Part shown: piece by piece, positions 13,806-22,085 of the stretch
Position numbering within the stretch: position 1 is the stretch's first letter
Layout of the letters: each line of letters begins with the position of its first letter
Origin: Phocaeicola_A sp963643925
Lineage (GTDB): Bacteria; Bacteroidota; Bacteroidia; Bacteroidales; Bacteroidaceae
Assembly (NCBI GenBank): GCA_963643925.1
Contig: CAVINS010000055.1
Location: forward strand, 1 to 22,277
DNA: 22,277 nucleotides
Direction of reading: 5' to 3'
The notes under the pieces: generated by a model
What the model was told of the DNA's origin: nothing
The model's database searches: none
Seen by the model: the letters and a program-made list of their open reading frames with translations, nothing else
Made by a program: the position numbers and the translations under genes

Positions 13806-15374
13806 TTAGAATTCACTTGTAAAATGGAACTTGATGTGCTTGAAATCCATCTGTGCCATCTGCAACACGTAGTTGCTGTCGGCCAGGAACACATCGCGTC
13901 CGTCACGGTCTTTGGCCATGTATTGGTATTTGCGTTTCTTGAAGGCTTCCAGCTCCTCGGCGTCGTCGCTCTCTATCCAGCAGGCCTTGTAGAGGCTGAT
14001 GGGTTCCCAGCGGCAGAGGGCGTTGTACTCGTTCTCGAGGCGATACTGTATGACCTCGAACTGCAGCTGTCCCACGGTGCCGATAATCTTGCGGCCGTTG
14101 AACTGATTCACGAAGAGCTGCGCCACACCTTCGTCCATCAGTTGGTCCACGCCCTTGTTGAGCTGCTTCGCCTTCATGGGGTCGGCGTTCTCGATGTACT
14201 TGAACATCTCCGGCGAGAAGCTGGGCAGGCCCTTGAAGTGGAGGTTTTCGCCCTCGGTCAGCGTGTCACCTATCTTGAAGGTGCCGTTGTCCGGCAGGCC
14301 GATGATGTCGCCGGCCCAAGCCTCGTCCACGGTGGTCTTGCGCTGGGCCATGAACTGTGTGGGCGACGAGAAGCGCATCGACTTGCCGTGGCGCACGTGG
14401 TAATAGGGTGTGTTGCGGGTGAAGCGTCCGGAGCAGATCTTGCAGAATGCCACGCACGAGCGGTGGTTGGGGTCGATGTTGGCGGTTATCTTGAAGACGA
14501 AGCCGGTGAACTTGGGTTCCTGTGGGTCCACGGTGCGCTCCAGTGCGGTGACAGGGCGCGGACATGGGGCTATCTCCACGAAGCAGTTGAGCAGCTCCTC
14601 CACACCGAAGTTGTTGAGCGCCGAGCCGAAGAACACGGGAGCCAGTTCGCCGCGGAGGTAGGCCTGCACGTCGAACTCGGGATAGACGCCCTCTATCAGC
14701 TCCAGTTCGCTGCGGAGTTTCTCTGCCAGCGGGGTGCCGATGTGACGGTCGAGGTCGTCGGTGTTGATGTCCACGGCCACCTTCTCCGCCACAGTCTGTT
14801 TGGAGGGTTGGAAGAGGTTGAGGTTGTGCTCGTAGATGTTGTAGACGCCCTTGAACCGGATGCCGCTCTCGATAGGCCACGTCAGGGGTCGCACGCCGAT
14901 GACGAGCTCTTCCTCCAACTCATCGAGCAGGTCGAAGGGGTCCTTTGCCTCGCGGTCCATCTTGTTGACGAAGATGATGACCGGCGTGTTGCGCATGCGG
15001 CAGACCTCCATCAGTTTGCGGGTCTGAGCCTCCACGCCCTTGGCACCGTCCACCACGATGATGACGCTGTCCACGGCCGTCAGGGTGCGGTAGGTGTCCT
15101 CGGCGAAGTCCTGGTGACCCGGGGTGTCGAGGATATTGATTTTATAGTCGCGATAGTCGAATTCCATCACCGAGGTGGTTACGGAGATGCCTCTCTGCTT
15201 CTCGATGTCCATCCAGTCGGAAGTGGCTGTCTTCTTTATCTTGTTCGACTTCACAGCGCCGGCCACCTGAATCTGTCCGCCAAAGAGCAGCAACTTCTCG
15301 GTCAGCGATGTCTTTCCCGCATCCGGGTGTGCGATAATCGCAAAAGTCCTTCTTCTTTCAATTTCGTTCATCAT
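13806..15374 (-). CDS. prfC: Peptide chain release factor 3
   Basis: GTPase that removes RF1/RF2 from the ribosome after termination. 522 residues from the ATG at 15374 (E. coli RF3: 529). G1 is AHPDAGKTS (15-23), the switch region QRGISVTTSVMEF, G3 DTPGHQDFAEDTYRTL, G4 NKMDRE. The ATSDWMDIEKQRGIS segment distinguishes RF3 from EF-G. The frame stays open far upstream through the 67-bp repeats, but those codons are repeat-derived, and MMNEIERRRTFAIIAHPDAGKT is the family's natural start. No clear promoter is visible just upstream. tsaC follows 13 bp after the stop. Confidence 0.96.
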   Translation of the reverse strand: MMNEIERRRTFAIIAHPDAGKTSLTEKLLLFGGQIQVAGAVKSNKIKKTATSDWMDIEKQRGISVTTSVMEFDYRDYKINILDTPGHQDFAEDTYRTLTAVDSVIIVVDGAKGVEAQTRKLMEVCRMRNTPVIIFVNKMDREAKDPFDLLDELEEELVIGVRPLTWPIESGIRFKGVYNIYEHNLNLFQPSKQTVAEKVAVDINTDDLDRHIGTPLAEKLRSELELIEGVYPEFDVQAYLRGELAPVFFGSALNNFGVEELLNCFVEIAPCPRPVTALERTVDPQEPKFTGFVFKITANIDPNHRSCVAFCKICSGRFTRNTPYYHVRHGKSMRFSSPTQFMAQRKTTVDEAWAGDIIGLPDNGTFKIGDTLTEGENLHFKGLPSFSPEMFKYIENADPMKAKQLNKGVDQLMDEGVAQLFVNQFNGRKIIGTVGQLQFEVIQYRLENEYNALCRWEPISLYKACWIESDDAEELEAFKKRKYQYMAKDRDGRDVFLADSNYVLQMAQMDFKHIKFHFTSEF

Positions 15375-15397
15375 TACAAACTTTATAAATAAGTGGT

Positions 15398-15420
15398 CCC
15401 TCCCCACGCGCGGGGAAGGG
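15398..15420. repeat. GC-rich hairpin upstream of prfC
   Basis: CCCTCCCC-ACGCGC-GGGGAAGGG: CCCC/GGGG plus T/A, then CCC/GGG past one bulged A. A second CTCCCC...GGGAAGGG cluster lies at about 15452-15470. With the 67-bp repeats, this and its flanks fill the 395-bp gap 15375-15769, which has no gene. It resembles the short GC-rich intergenic repeats I associate with Prevotella genomes (unverified). Confidence 0.45.
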
Positions 15421-15509
15421 GGATTATATAAACAGTTTCTTTTCTCATCCCCAAGCCACCTCCCCGTAGGGAAGGGTCGGGAGCCGCAGGGGCCGCACCA
15501 TAGGGCCGT

Positions 15510-15737
15510 CCCTTCAGCAAGGCGCCCGGCAAAGCGTCCTCCTTCTCTGACCAAAGAAGCCGGAGTGGGAACTCGTCCCTTCTGCAAGGCGCCCGGCAAA
15601 GCGTCCTCCTTCTCTGACCAAAGAAGCCGGAGTGGGAACTCGTCCCTTCTGCAAGGCGCCCGGCAAAGCGTCCTCCTTCTCTGACCAAAGAAGCCGGAGT
15701 GGGAACTCGTCCCTTCTGCAAGGCGCCCGGCGAAGCG
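15510..15737. repeat. Tandem repeat, 67-bp unit, about 3.4 copies
   Basis: Units begin at 15510, 15577, 15644 and 15711 with CCCTTC(T/A)GCAAGGCGCCC. Copies 2 and 3 are identical; copy 1 differs at one base (A for T at unit position 7). Copy 4 stops after 27 bp, with G for A near its end (CGGCGAAGCG). The unit holds a CTTCT/AGAAG stem and GAGT/ACTC around GGGA. Since 67 is not a multiple of 3 the reading frame shifts in each copy, so the long minus-strand open frame across it is not a protein signal. Near-identity points to recent expansion. Confidence 0.93.
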
Positions 15738-15769
15738 CTTCAACCGGAGCACCGGGTCTATGGGGCTTT

Positions 15770-16321
15770 TCACTCCAGCAAATCGTCCAGCTCGCCCCGG
15801 CGGTCTTTGTCGTAATAGTTCGCCAACAGGGAGATGAACTTGCCGATCTCCTCCACAGCCTTGGCCGTGGCCTCGGTCACCTCCCGCTTCTGAAGGCGCA
15901 GCAGCAACACGCCGTAGAGAGCGTTGAAGCAGACTTCCAGCTCGGAGGTGTCGTGTTGGTGGTCCTTGGCGCGCAGCTCCACGATGTAGGGCAGCACCTT
16001 GTAGTAGGCCGCCCCGTAGTAGGGCACCTTGGGCGAGCGCAGCAGCTGCAGGTGCAGGTCCGTCAGCCTGAGGATGACGTTCTTGTTGATCTGCAGATGG
16101 CCCTTCTCCACCACCCCCTCGAGGTGCATCATGTTTATCAGGTCCTCGTACCACTGGGTGAGCTTCGCCCGGCGGTCGTCGTCGAGCTGACAGGGGTCGA
16201 TGATGGTCTGTCGTATCTTGTCGATGTCGAGGCCGTTGGCGCGCAGGATGTCCTCCACCTGCCACATATATAATAGGTATTCGGCGATGTTCCGTTCTTT
16301 CAGTTGTTCCGCTATAAACAT
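15770..16321 (-). CDS. DUF4924 family protein
   Basis: A 183-residue cytoplasmic, helix-rich protein of unknown function, found in Bacteroidota. MFIAEQLKERNIAEYLLYMWQVEDILRAN is the typical DUF4924 opening, so I place the start at ATG 16321; an upstream TTG at 16339 would overlap the LysE-family gene's stop. No signal peptide, membrane segment or catalytic motif is seen. YYGAAYYKVLPYIVELRAK and the closing acidic segment DKDRRGELDDLLE are also visible. It starts 14 bp after the LysE-family gene and is probably co-transcribed with it. Function cannot be inferred from context. Confidence 0.85.
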   Translation of the reverse strand: MFIAEQLKERNIAEYLLYMWQVEDILRANGLDIDKIRQTIIDPCQLDDDRRAKLTQWYEDLINMMHLEGVVEKGHLQINKNVILRLTDLHLQLLRSPKVPYYGAAYYKVLPYIVELRAKDHQHDTSELEVCFNALYGVLLLRLQKREVTEATAKAVEEIGKFISLLANYYDKDRRGELDDLLE

Positions 16322-16335
16322 GTTCCCGATTTGTT

Positions 16336-16998
16336 TCAATAGAGTGAGTTACCCGTGATGGTCCAGAAGAATCCCGCCAGGGAGAGCACGATGACCACGC
16401 CGCCTATGATGCGATTGAGCAACCAGATGCCCCGAAGGTTGAAGCGGTTGCGTATCTTGCTTATGAAGAAGGTGGTCCAGAACCACCACGACACGGCTCC
16501 CGTCAGGATGGCGATGTAGCCCAGCGTCTGTTCATACACCGGAATCTCGGGCAGCACGAAGGCGAAGCGGGCGAAGAATCCGATGAACAGGAAGATGATG
16601 AGCGGATTGGAGAGGGTGACGAAGAACGCCGTCACGAAGTTGTGCACCAACGTGCCTTTGTTGGCAGACACGGGACGGATGGACCGCACCGGATTGCTGC
16701 GGAACGTGTAGACACCGAACAGCAGCAACATCACGCTGCCGATGAGCTGCAGGTAGAATATGTTCGCCTGGATGAAGTCGAAAACGAAGCTCATGCCGTA
16801 GCCGGTTATCAGCGCATAGATAATGTCGCTCAAGGCCGCACCAAGCCCCGTGACGAGACCATAGGCGCGACCCTTGTTCAGAGTCCGTTGTATGCACAGT
16901 ACCCCAACAGGTCCCAAGGGCGCGGAGACCACCACGCCTATAACGAAGCCCTTCATTAGAAATTCTAACAGCGATACTTGTTCTAACCAATAATTCAT
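16336..16998 (-). CDS. LysE family translocator
   Basis: An inner-membrane exporter of the LysE/RhtB family (amino acids or related small molecules; substrate unknown). 220 residues from ATG 16998. The signature segment VVVSAPLGPVGVLCIQRTLNKG with GAALSDIIYALI is near the N-terminus. About six hydrophobic segments follow, with the conserved SNPLIIFLFIGFF in the middle. Start is uncertain: MKGFVIGVV at 16956 is also plausible, and the frame opens to 17046 but that part lies upstream of the -7 box at 17003-17010. DUF4924 follows. Confidence 0.88.
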   Translation of the reverse strand: MNYWLEQVSLLEFLMKGFVIGVVVSAPLGPVGVLCIQRTLNKGRAYGLVTGLGAALSDIIYALITGYGMSFVFDFIQANIFYLQLIGSVMLLLFGVYTFRSNPVRSIRPVSANKGTLVHNFVTAFFVTLSNPLIIFLFIGFFARFAFVLPEIPVYEQTLGYIAILTGAVSWWFWTTFFISKIRNRFNLRGIWLLNRIIGGVVIVLSLAGFFWTITGNSLY

Positions 16999-17002
16999 GT
17001 TG

Positions 17003-17010
17003 CAAAGATG
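17003..17010 (-). promoter_or_regulatory. Possible -7 box of the LysE-family gene
   Basis: Minus-strand CATCTTTG, one mismatch to TAnnTTTG. Transcription would begin within a few bases of the ATG at 16998, giving a nearly leaderless mRNA, or would favour the start at 16956. Confidence 0.35.
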
Positions 17011-17113
17011 CCACTTTTTTTTGTTATAGTACCACGATAAGTGCAATTTTTTCTGTACACCACCCTTTTAGGGCCTCATAGCACCGCTCCGGCGCTCTTT
17101 TTTCCCTCTTTTC

Positions 17114-17144
17114 TTTCGGGGACCGGGGGTTTTGCTTAACTTTG
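17114..17144 (+). promoter_or_regulatory. Promoter of purL
   Basis: TTTC at 17114-17117 (one mismatch), 19 bp, TAACTTTG at 17137-17144 (full match). The leader to the ATG at 17196 would be about 45 nt. I see no purine-riboswitch-like fold in that short leader. Confidence 0.6.
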
Positions 17145-17195
17145 CGCATTCTTAAGTGAATAGGACACGTTTATACAACAAAATTATTTACGTAT

Positions 17196-20100
17196 ATGAT
17201 TTTATTTTTCAGAACCTCAGAAAAGAACGTGATTGCCACCGAGAGCAACCACGAGTTATCCTCTGAAGATGTAGCGAAACTCTGCTGGCTCTACGGCGAC
17301 GCCAAGCAGGAGAGCGAGGAGAGCCTACGGGGCTGCTTCGTCGGTCCGCGCAGGGAGATGATCACACCCTGGAGCACGAATGCCGTGGAAATCACCCAGA
17401 ACATGGGACTCACCGGCATCGTCCGCATCGAGGAATACTTCCCCGTGAAGGACGAGAACGCCGACTACGACCCCATGCTGCAACGCATGTACAAGGGGCT
17501 CGACCAGGAGGTGTTCACCACCAACCGCAAGCCCGAACCTATCATATACGTCGACAACCTCGAGGAATACAACGAGAAGGAGGGACTCGCCCTCTCGCGC
17601 GAGGAGATGGACTATCTGCTGAAGGTGGAGAAGGACCTCGGACGCAAGCTCACCGACTCCGAGGTGTTCGGCTTCGCACAGATAAACTCCGAACACTGCC
17701 GCCACAAAATCTTCGGCGGCACATTCATCATCGACGGCAAGGAGATGGAGTCGTCCCTCTTCCAGATGATAAAGAAGACCACCGCCGAGAACCCCAACAA
17801 GATCATCTCCGCCTATAAGGACAATGTGGCCTTCGCCGAAGGCCCCGTGGTGGAACAGTTCGCTCCCGCGGACCACTCCACGTCGGACTATTTCATCATC
17901 AAGGACATCAAGACCGTCATCTCGCTGAAGGCCGAGACCCACAACTTCCCCACCACCGTGGAGCCCTTCAACGGAGCCTCCACAGGCACTGGCGGCGAAA
18001 TCCGCGACCGTATGGGAGGCGGCAAGGGCTCGTGGCCTATCGCCGGAACGGCCGTCTACATGACCTCCTACCCACGCACCGACGAGGGCCGCGAATGGGA
18101 AGAGCTGCTGCCCGTGCGCAAATGGCTCTATCAGACTCCCGAACAAATCCTCATCAAAGCCTCCAACGGAGCCTCCGACTTCGGCAACAAGTTCGGACAG
18201 CCCCTCATCTGCGGCTCGGTGCTCACCTTCGAACATAAGGAGGACGACACCTTCTACGGCTACGACAAGGTCATCATGCTCGCCGGTGGCGTGGGCTACG
18301 GCACCCAGCGCGACTGCCTGAAGGGCAAACCCGAGAAGGGCAACAAGATTGTGGTGCTGGGCGGCGACAACTACCGCATCGGTCTGGGCGGAGGCTCCGT
18401 GTCGTCCGTGGAGACAGGCCGCTACTCGTCGGGCATCGAGCTCAACGCCGTGCAGCGCGCCAACGCCGAGATGCAGAAGCGTGCCAACAACGTGGTGCGA
18501 GCCCTGTGCGAGGAGGATGTGAACCCCATCGTCTCCATCCACGACCACGGCTCGGCAGGCCACGTCAACTGCCTCTCGGAGCTCGTGGAGGAGTGCGGCG
18601 GACTCATCGACATGAGCAAGCTGCCCATCGGCGACAAGACCCTCTCGGCCAAGGAGATCATCGCCAACGAGAGCCAGGAGCGCATGGGACTCCTCATCAA
18701 GGAAGAAGCCATTGAGCACGTGCACAAGATAGCCGAGCGCGAGCGCGCACCGATGTACGTGGTGGGCGAGACCACCGGCGACGCACGCTTCGCCTTCGAG
18801 CAGGCCGACGGCGTACGGCCCTTCGACCTGGCTGTGGACCAGATGTTCGGCTCCTCACCCAAGACCTACATGGTGGACAAGACCGTGGAACGCCACTACC
18901 AGGACGCTACCTACGACACCGCCCACCTCAACGAATACCTCAACCGCGTGCTGCAGCTGGAGGCTGTGGCCTGCAAGGACTGGCTCACCAACAAGGTGGA
19001 CCGCTCCGTGACCGGAAAGATTGCCCGCCAGCAGTGCCAGGGCGAGCTGCAGTTGCCGCTGAGCGACTGCGGTGTGGTGGCCCTCGACTACCGTGGCCGC
19101 AAGGGCATCGCCACCTCGCTGGGACACGCCCCACAAGCCGCACTTGCCAACCCTGCGGCAGGCTCTGTACTCTCCGTGGCAGAGGCGCTGACAAACATCG
19201 TGTGGGCACCCTTTGCCGACGGCATGGACAGCCTCTCGCTCTCTGCCAACTGGATGTGGCCCTGCCGCTCACAGGAGGGCGAGGACGCACGCCTCTACAC
19301 AGCCGTCAAGGCACTGTCCGACTTCTGCTGCGAGCTCCACATCAACGTGCCCACGGGCAAGGACTCCCTCTCCATGACGCAGAAATACCCTGGCGGCGAG
19401 AAGGTCATCTCCCCGGGAACGGTCATCGTATCCGCCGGAGGCGAGGTGGCCGACGTCACCAAGGTGGTCTCTCCCGTGCTGGTGAACGACCCCAAGACCA
19501 CCATCTACCACGTGGATTTCAGCTTCGACAAACTGCGCCTCGGAGGCTCCGCCTTCGCACAATCGCTCGGTAAGGTGGGCGACGACGTGCCCACGGTGCA
19601 AAACCCCGAATACTTCCGCGACGCCTTCCTCGCCATCCAAGAATTGGTGAACAAAGGCCTGCTGCTCGCCGGACACGACATCTCCGCCGGAGGTCTCATC
19701 ACCACCCTGCTGGAGATGTGCTTCGCCAACACCGAGGGCGGCATGGAGATCAACCTCAACAAGATAAAGGAAGACGACATCATCAAGGTGCTGTTTGCCG
19801 AGAACCCCGGCGTAGTGATTCAGGTGAAGAACAAGCACAAGGAAGAGGTGAAAAAGATACTGGAGGACGCCGGCGTGGGCTACGTGAAGCTGGGCGCCCC
19901 CACAGACGAACGCCACATCCTCGTCACCAGGGGCGACGCCACCTACCAGTTCGGCATCGACTATCTGCGCGACGTTTGGTACTCGTCGTCCTACTTGCTC
20001 GACCGCAAGCAGAGCCTCAACGGCTGCGCCAAGGCCCGCTTCGAGAACTACAAGCGCCAGCCCCTGGAGATGGTCTTCGGACCGCAGTTCACCGGCAAAC

Positions 20101-20900
20101 TGTCGCAGTATGGACTCGACCCCGACCGCCGTACGCCCAGCGGCATCAAAGCCGCCATCATCCGCGAGAAGGGAACCAACGGCGAGCGTGAAATGGCCTA
20201 CATGCTCTATCTGGCAGGCTTCGACGTGAAGGACGTCACCATGACCGACCTCATCAGCGGACGCGAGACACTGGAGGACATCCACTTCATCGTCTTCTGC
20301 GGCGGATTCTCCAACTCCGACGTGCTGGGCTCCGCCAAGGGATGGGCCGGAGGCTTCCTCTTCAACCCCAAGGCGAAAGAGACGCTCGACAAGTTCTACA
20401 GCCGCCCCGACACCCTCTCGCTGGGCGTCTGCAACGGCTGCCAGCTGATGATGGAGCTGGGCCTCATCAACCCCGACCACAAGAAGAAGGGACGCATGAT
20501 GCACAACACGTCGCACAAGTTCGAGTCCGCCTTCCTGGGCCTCACCATCCCCACCAACCGCAGCGTGCTCTTCGGCTCGCTCAGCGGCTACAAGCTGGGC
20601 ATCTGGGTGGCTCACGGCGAGGGCAAGTTCTCCCTGCCCTACGACGAGGACAAATACAACGTCATCGCCAAGTATAGCTACGACGAGTATCCTGCCAACC
20701 CCAACGGCTCCGACTATTCCGTAGCCGGACTTGCCAGCGACGACGGCCGCCACGTGGCCATGATGCCCCACCTGGAGCGTGCCTTCTTCCCCTGGCAGTG
20801 TGCCTACTACCCCGCCGACCGCCGCGGGACAGACCAGGTGACGCCGTGGATAGAGGCCTTCGTCAACGCCAAAAACTGGGTTGTTAAGAACAAGAGATAA
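17196..20900 (+). CDS. purL: Phosphoribosylformylglycinamidine synthase, large single-chain form
   Basis: Fourth step of purine synthesis: FGAR + glutamine + ATP to FGAM. 1234 residues, a complete large PurL rather than the split PurS/Q/L form. Domain order: PurS-like N-terminus (1-~140), linker with FGFAQINSEHCRHKIFGG, first AIRS-type synthase half with the TETHN-like KAETHNFPTTVEPFNGASTGTGG, second half with NVPTGKDSLSM and GGLITTLLEM, and a C-terminal class I glutaminase with nucleophile C1079 in LGVCNGCQLMMELG and H1192/E1194 in MMPHLERAF. It has its own promoter. Codons are strongly C/G-ending, as expected of a highly expressed gene in this GC-rich genome. Confidence 0.98.
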   Translation: MILFFRTSEKNVIATESNHELSSEDVAKLCWLYGDAKQESEESLRGCFVGPRREMITPWSTNAVEITQNMGLTGIVRIEEYFPVKDENADYDPMLQRMYKGLDQEVFTTNRKPEPIIYVDNLEEYNEKEGLALSREEMDYLLKVEKDLGRKLTDSEVFGFAQINSEHCRHKIFGGTFIIDGKEMESSLFQMIKKTTAENPNKIISAYKDNVAFAEGPVVEQFAPADHSTSDYFIIKDIKTVISLKAETHNFPTTVEPFNGASTGTGGEIRDRMGGGKGSWPIAGTAVYMTSYPRTDEGREWEELLPVRKWLYQTPEQILIKASNGASDFGNKFGQPLICGSVLTFEHKEDDTFYGYDKVIMLAGGVGYGTQRDCLKGKPEKGNKIVVLGGDNYRIGLGGGSVSSVETGRYSSGIELNAVQRANAEMQKRANNVVRALCEEDVNPIVSIHDHGSAGHVNCLSELVEECGGLIDMSKLPIGDKTLSAKEIIANESQERMGLLIKEEAIEHVHKIAERERAPMYVVGETTGDARFAFEQADGVRPFDLAVDQMFGSSPKTYMVDKTVERHYQDATYDTAHLNEYLNRVLQLEAVACKDWLTNKVDRSVTGKIARQQCQGELQLPLSDCGVVALDYRGRKGIATSLGHAPQAALANPAAGSVLSVAEALTNIVWAPFADGMDSLSLSANWMWPCRSQEGEDARLYTAVKALSDFCCELHINVPTGKDSLSMTQKYPGGEKVISPGTVIVSAGGEVADVTKVVSPVLVNDPKTTIYHVDFSFDKLRLGGSAFAQSLGKVGDDVPTVQNPEYFRDAFLAIQELVNKGLLLAGHDISAGGLITTLLEMCFANTEGGMEINLNKIKEDDIIKVLFAENPGVVIQVKNKHKEEVKKILEDAGVGYVKLGAPTDERHILVTRGDATYQFGIDYLRDVWYSSSYLLDRKQSLNGCAKARFENYKRQPLEMVFGPQFTGKLSQYGLDPDRRTPSGIKAAIIREKGTNGEREMAYMLYLAGFDVKDVTMTDLISGRETLEDIHFIVFCGGFSNSDVLGSAKGWAGGFLFNPKAKETLDKFYSRPDTLSLGVCNGCQLMMELGLINPDHKKKGRMMHNTSHKFESAFLGLTIPTNRSVLFGSLSGYKLGIWVAHGEGKFSLPYDEDKYNVIAKYSYDEYPANPNGSDYSVAGLASDDGRHVAMMPHLERAFFPWQCAYYPADRRGTDQVTPWIEAFVNAKNWVVKNKR

Positions 20901-20902
20901 GT

Positions 20903-20934
20903 ATTGCCGGGGGAAGTTCGGCTTCCCCCGCAAT
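20903..20934. repeat. Strong hairpin between purL and the chromate-transporter pair
   Basis: ATTGC, one unpaired C, GGGGGAAG (20909-20916), loop TTCGG, CTTCCCCC (20922-20929), GCAAT: a 13-bp stem with one bulge. It starts 2 bp after the purL stop and ends 15 bp before the next ATG. There is no T-run, so it is either a Rho-type/3'-end protecting element or one limiting readthrough into the transporter genes. Confidence 0.7.
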
Positions 20935-20949
20935 GCAATCGACATTGCA

Positions 20950-21510
20950 ATGAACATTTATTTCGAATCTTTCAGCATCTTCTTCAAGATAGGCCTCTTC
21001 ACCATCGGTGGCGGCTACGCCATGATTCCCCTCATCGAGCGTGAGGTGGTTGACAAGAAAGGCTGGATAGGCAAGGAAGAGTTTGTCGACCTCATGGCCG
21101 TGGCCCAATCCTCGCCCGGCGTGTTCGCCGTCAACATGGCCATCTTCATCGGCTACAAGCTGCGCGGCCTGCGCGGCAGCCTCACCACGGCGCTGGGCAC
21201 CGTGCTCCCCTCGTTCCTCATCATCCTGGCCATCGCCCTCTTCTTCCAGCAGTTCAAGGACAACCACCTGGTGGAGAGCATCTTCAAGGGCATCCGTCCC
21301 GCGGTGGTGGCGCTCATTGCCGCACCCACGTTCTCGGTGGCGAAGTCGAGCAAGATAAACCGCCGCACGGTGTGGATTCCCATCGTCAGCGCACTGCTCA
21401 TCTGGGCCCTCGGCGTCTCTCCTGTCTACATCATCATCATTGCCGGCGTGGGCGGTTACCTATGGGGCCGCTTCGTGGCGAAACACCAATCTGACACTCA
21501 CGAGCCATGA
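20950..21510 (+). CDS. Chromate transporter family protein, first short-chain half
   Basis: A 186-residue inner-membrane protein with one CHR domain. Short-chain CHR proteins work as pairs; in characterised cases they export chromate, though in anaerobic commensals the true substrate is unknown. Seen: FKIGLFTIGGGYAMIPLIEREVV near the N-terminus, AVAQSSPGVFAVNMAIFIGYKLRG, and four to five hydrophobic segments. I use ATG 20950; the frame is open back to 20881, but that stretch overlaps purL and the hairpin. Its stop overlaps the next start by 4 bp (ATGA), so the two are translationally coupled. Confidence 0.88.
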   Translation: MNIYFESFSIFFKIGLFTIGGGYAMIPLIEREVVDKKGWIGKEEFVDLMAVAQSSPGVFAVNMAIFIGYKLRGLRGSLTTALGTVLPSFLIILAIALFFQQFKDNHLVESIFKGIRPAVVALIAAPTFSVAKSSKINRRTVWIPIVSALLIWALGVSPVYIIIIAGVGGYLWGRFVAKHQSDTHEP

Positions 21511-22085
21511 TATTCCTGCAATTGTTCTACACCTTTCTGAAGATAGGCCTCTTCGGCTTCGGCGGAGGCTACGCTATGCTCTCCCTCATCCAGGGCGAGG
21601 TGGTGACGCGCTACGGCTGGGTCAGCAGCTCCGAGTTCACCGACATGGTTGCCATCAGCCAGATGACCCCTGGCCCCATCGGCATCAACAGCGCCACCTA
21701 CGTGGGCTACACGGCCATCGTCAACGCGGGCTATTCCCACGCGGTGGGCATCCTTGGCAGTGCCATTGCCACGCTGGCGGTAGTGTTGCCGTCGTTCGTC
21801 CTGATGCTCACCATCAGCAAGTTCCTCCTGCGCTACAAGAAGCACCCTCTGGTGGAGTCGGTGTTCCAGGGCCTGCGTCCTGCGGTGGTGGGACTGTTGG
21901 CAGCCGCCGCCCTGCTGCTGATGACTCCCGAGAACTTCAGCCGCCCCTCGGACGACCTGTTCCAGTTCATCCTCAGTGTGACCCTCTTCGTGGCCGCCTT
22001 CGTGGGCACCCGCTTCTTCCGTGTGAACCCCATCCTGATGATCGTCATCTGCGGCGCCATAGGTGCTGTGGCGTACGGAGGGTAG
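21507..22085 (+). CDS. Chromate transporter family protein, second short-chain half
   Basis: 192 residues, one CHR domain, paralogous to the preceding gene: FLKIGLFGFGGGYAMLSLIQGEVV matches its partner's N-terminus, and ISQMTPGPIGINSATYVGY is the canonical CHR motif. HPLVESVFQGLRPAVVGLLAAAA also mirrors the partner (HLVESIFKGIRPAVVALIAAP). The two presumably insert in opposite topologies and form a heterodimer, as reported for other short CHR pairs (inference). It ends in the hydrophobic MIVICGAIGAVAYGG. Confidence 0.9.
   Translation: MIFLQLFYTFLKIGLFGFGGGYAMLSLIQGEVVTRYGWVSSSEFTDMVAISQMTPGPIGINSATYVGYTAIVNAGYSHAVGILGSAIATLAVVLPSFVLMLTISKFLLRYKKHPLVESVFQGLRPAVVGLLAAAALLLMTPENFSRPSDDLFQFILSVTLFVAAFVGTRFFRVNPILMIVICGAIGAVAYGG

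Noticed and set aside
13719..15392. A 557-codon plus-strand open frame
   Set aside because: Antisense shadow of prfC.
15375..16265. N-terminal extension of prfC through the 67-bp repeats
   Set aside because: The extension is repeat-derived and then antisense-frame sequence over the DUF4924 gene; RF3 proteins start at the ATG near 15374.
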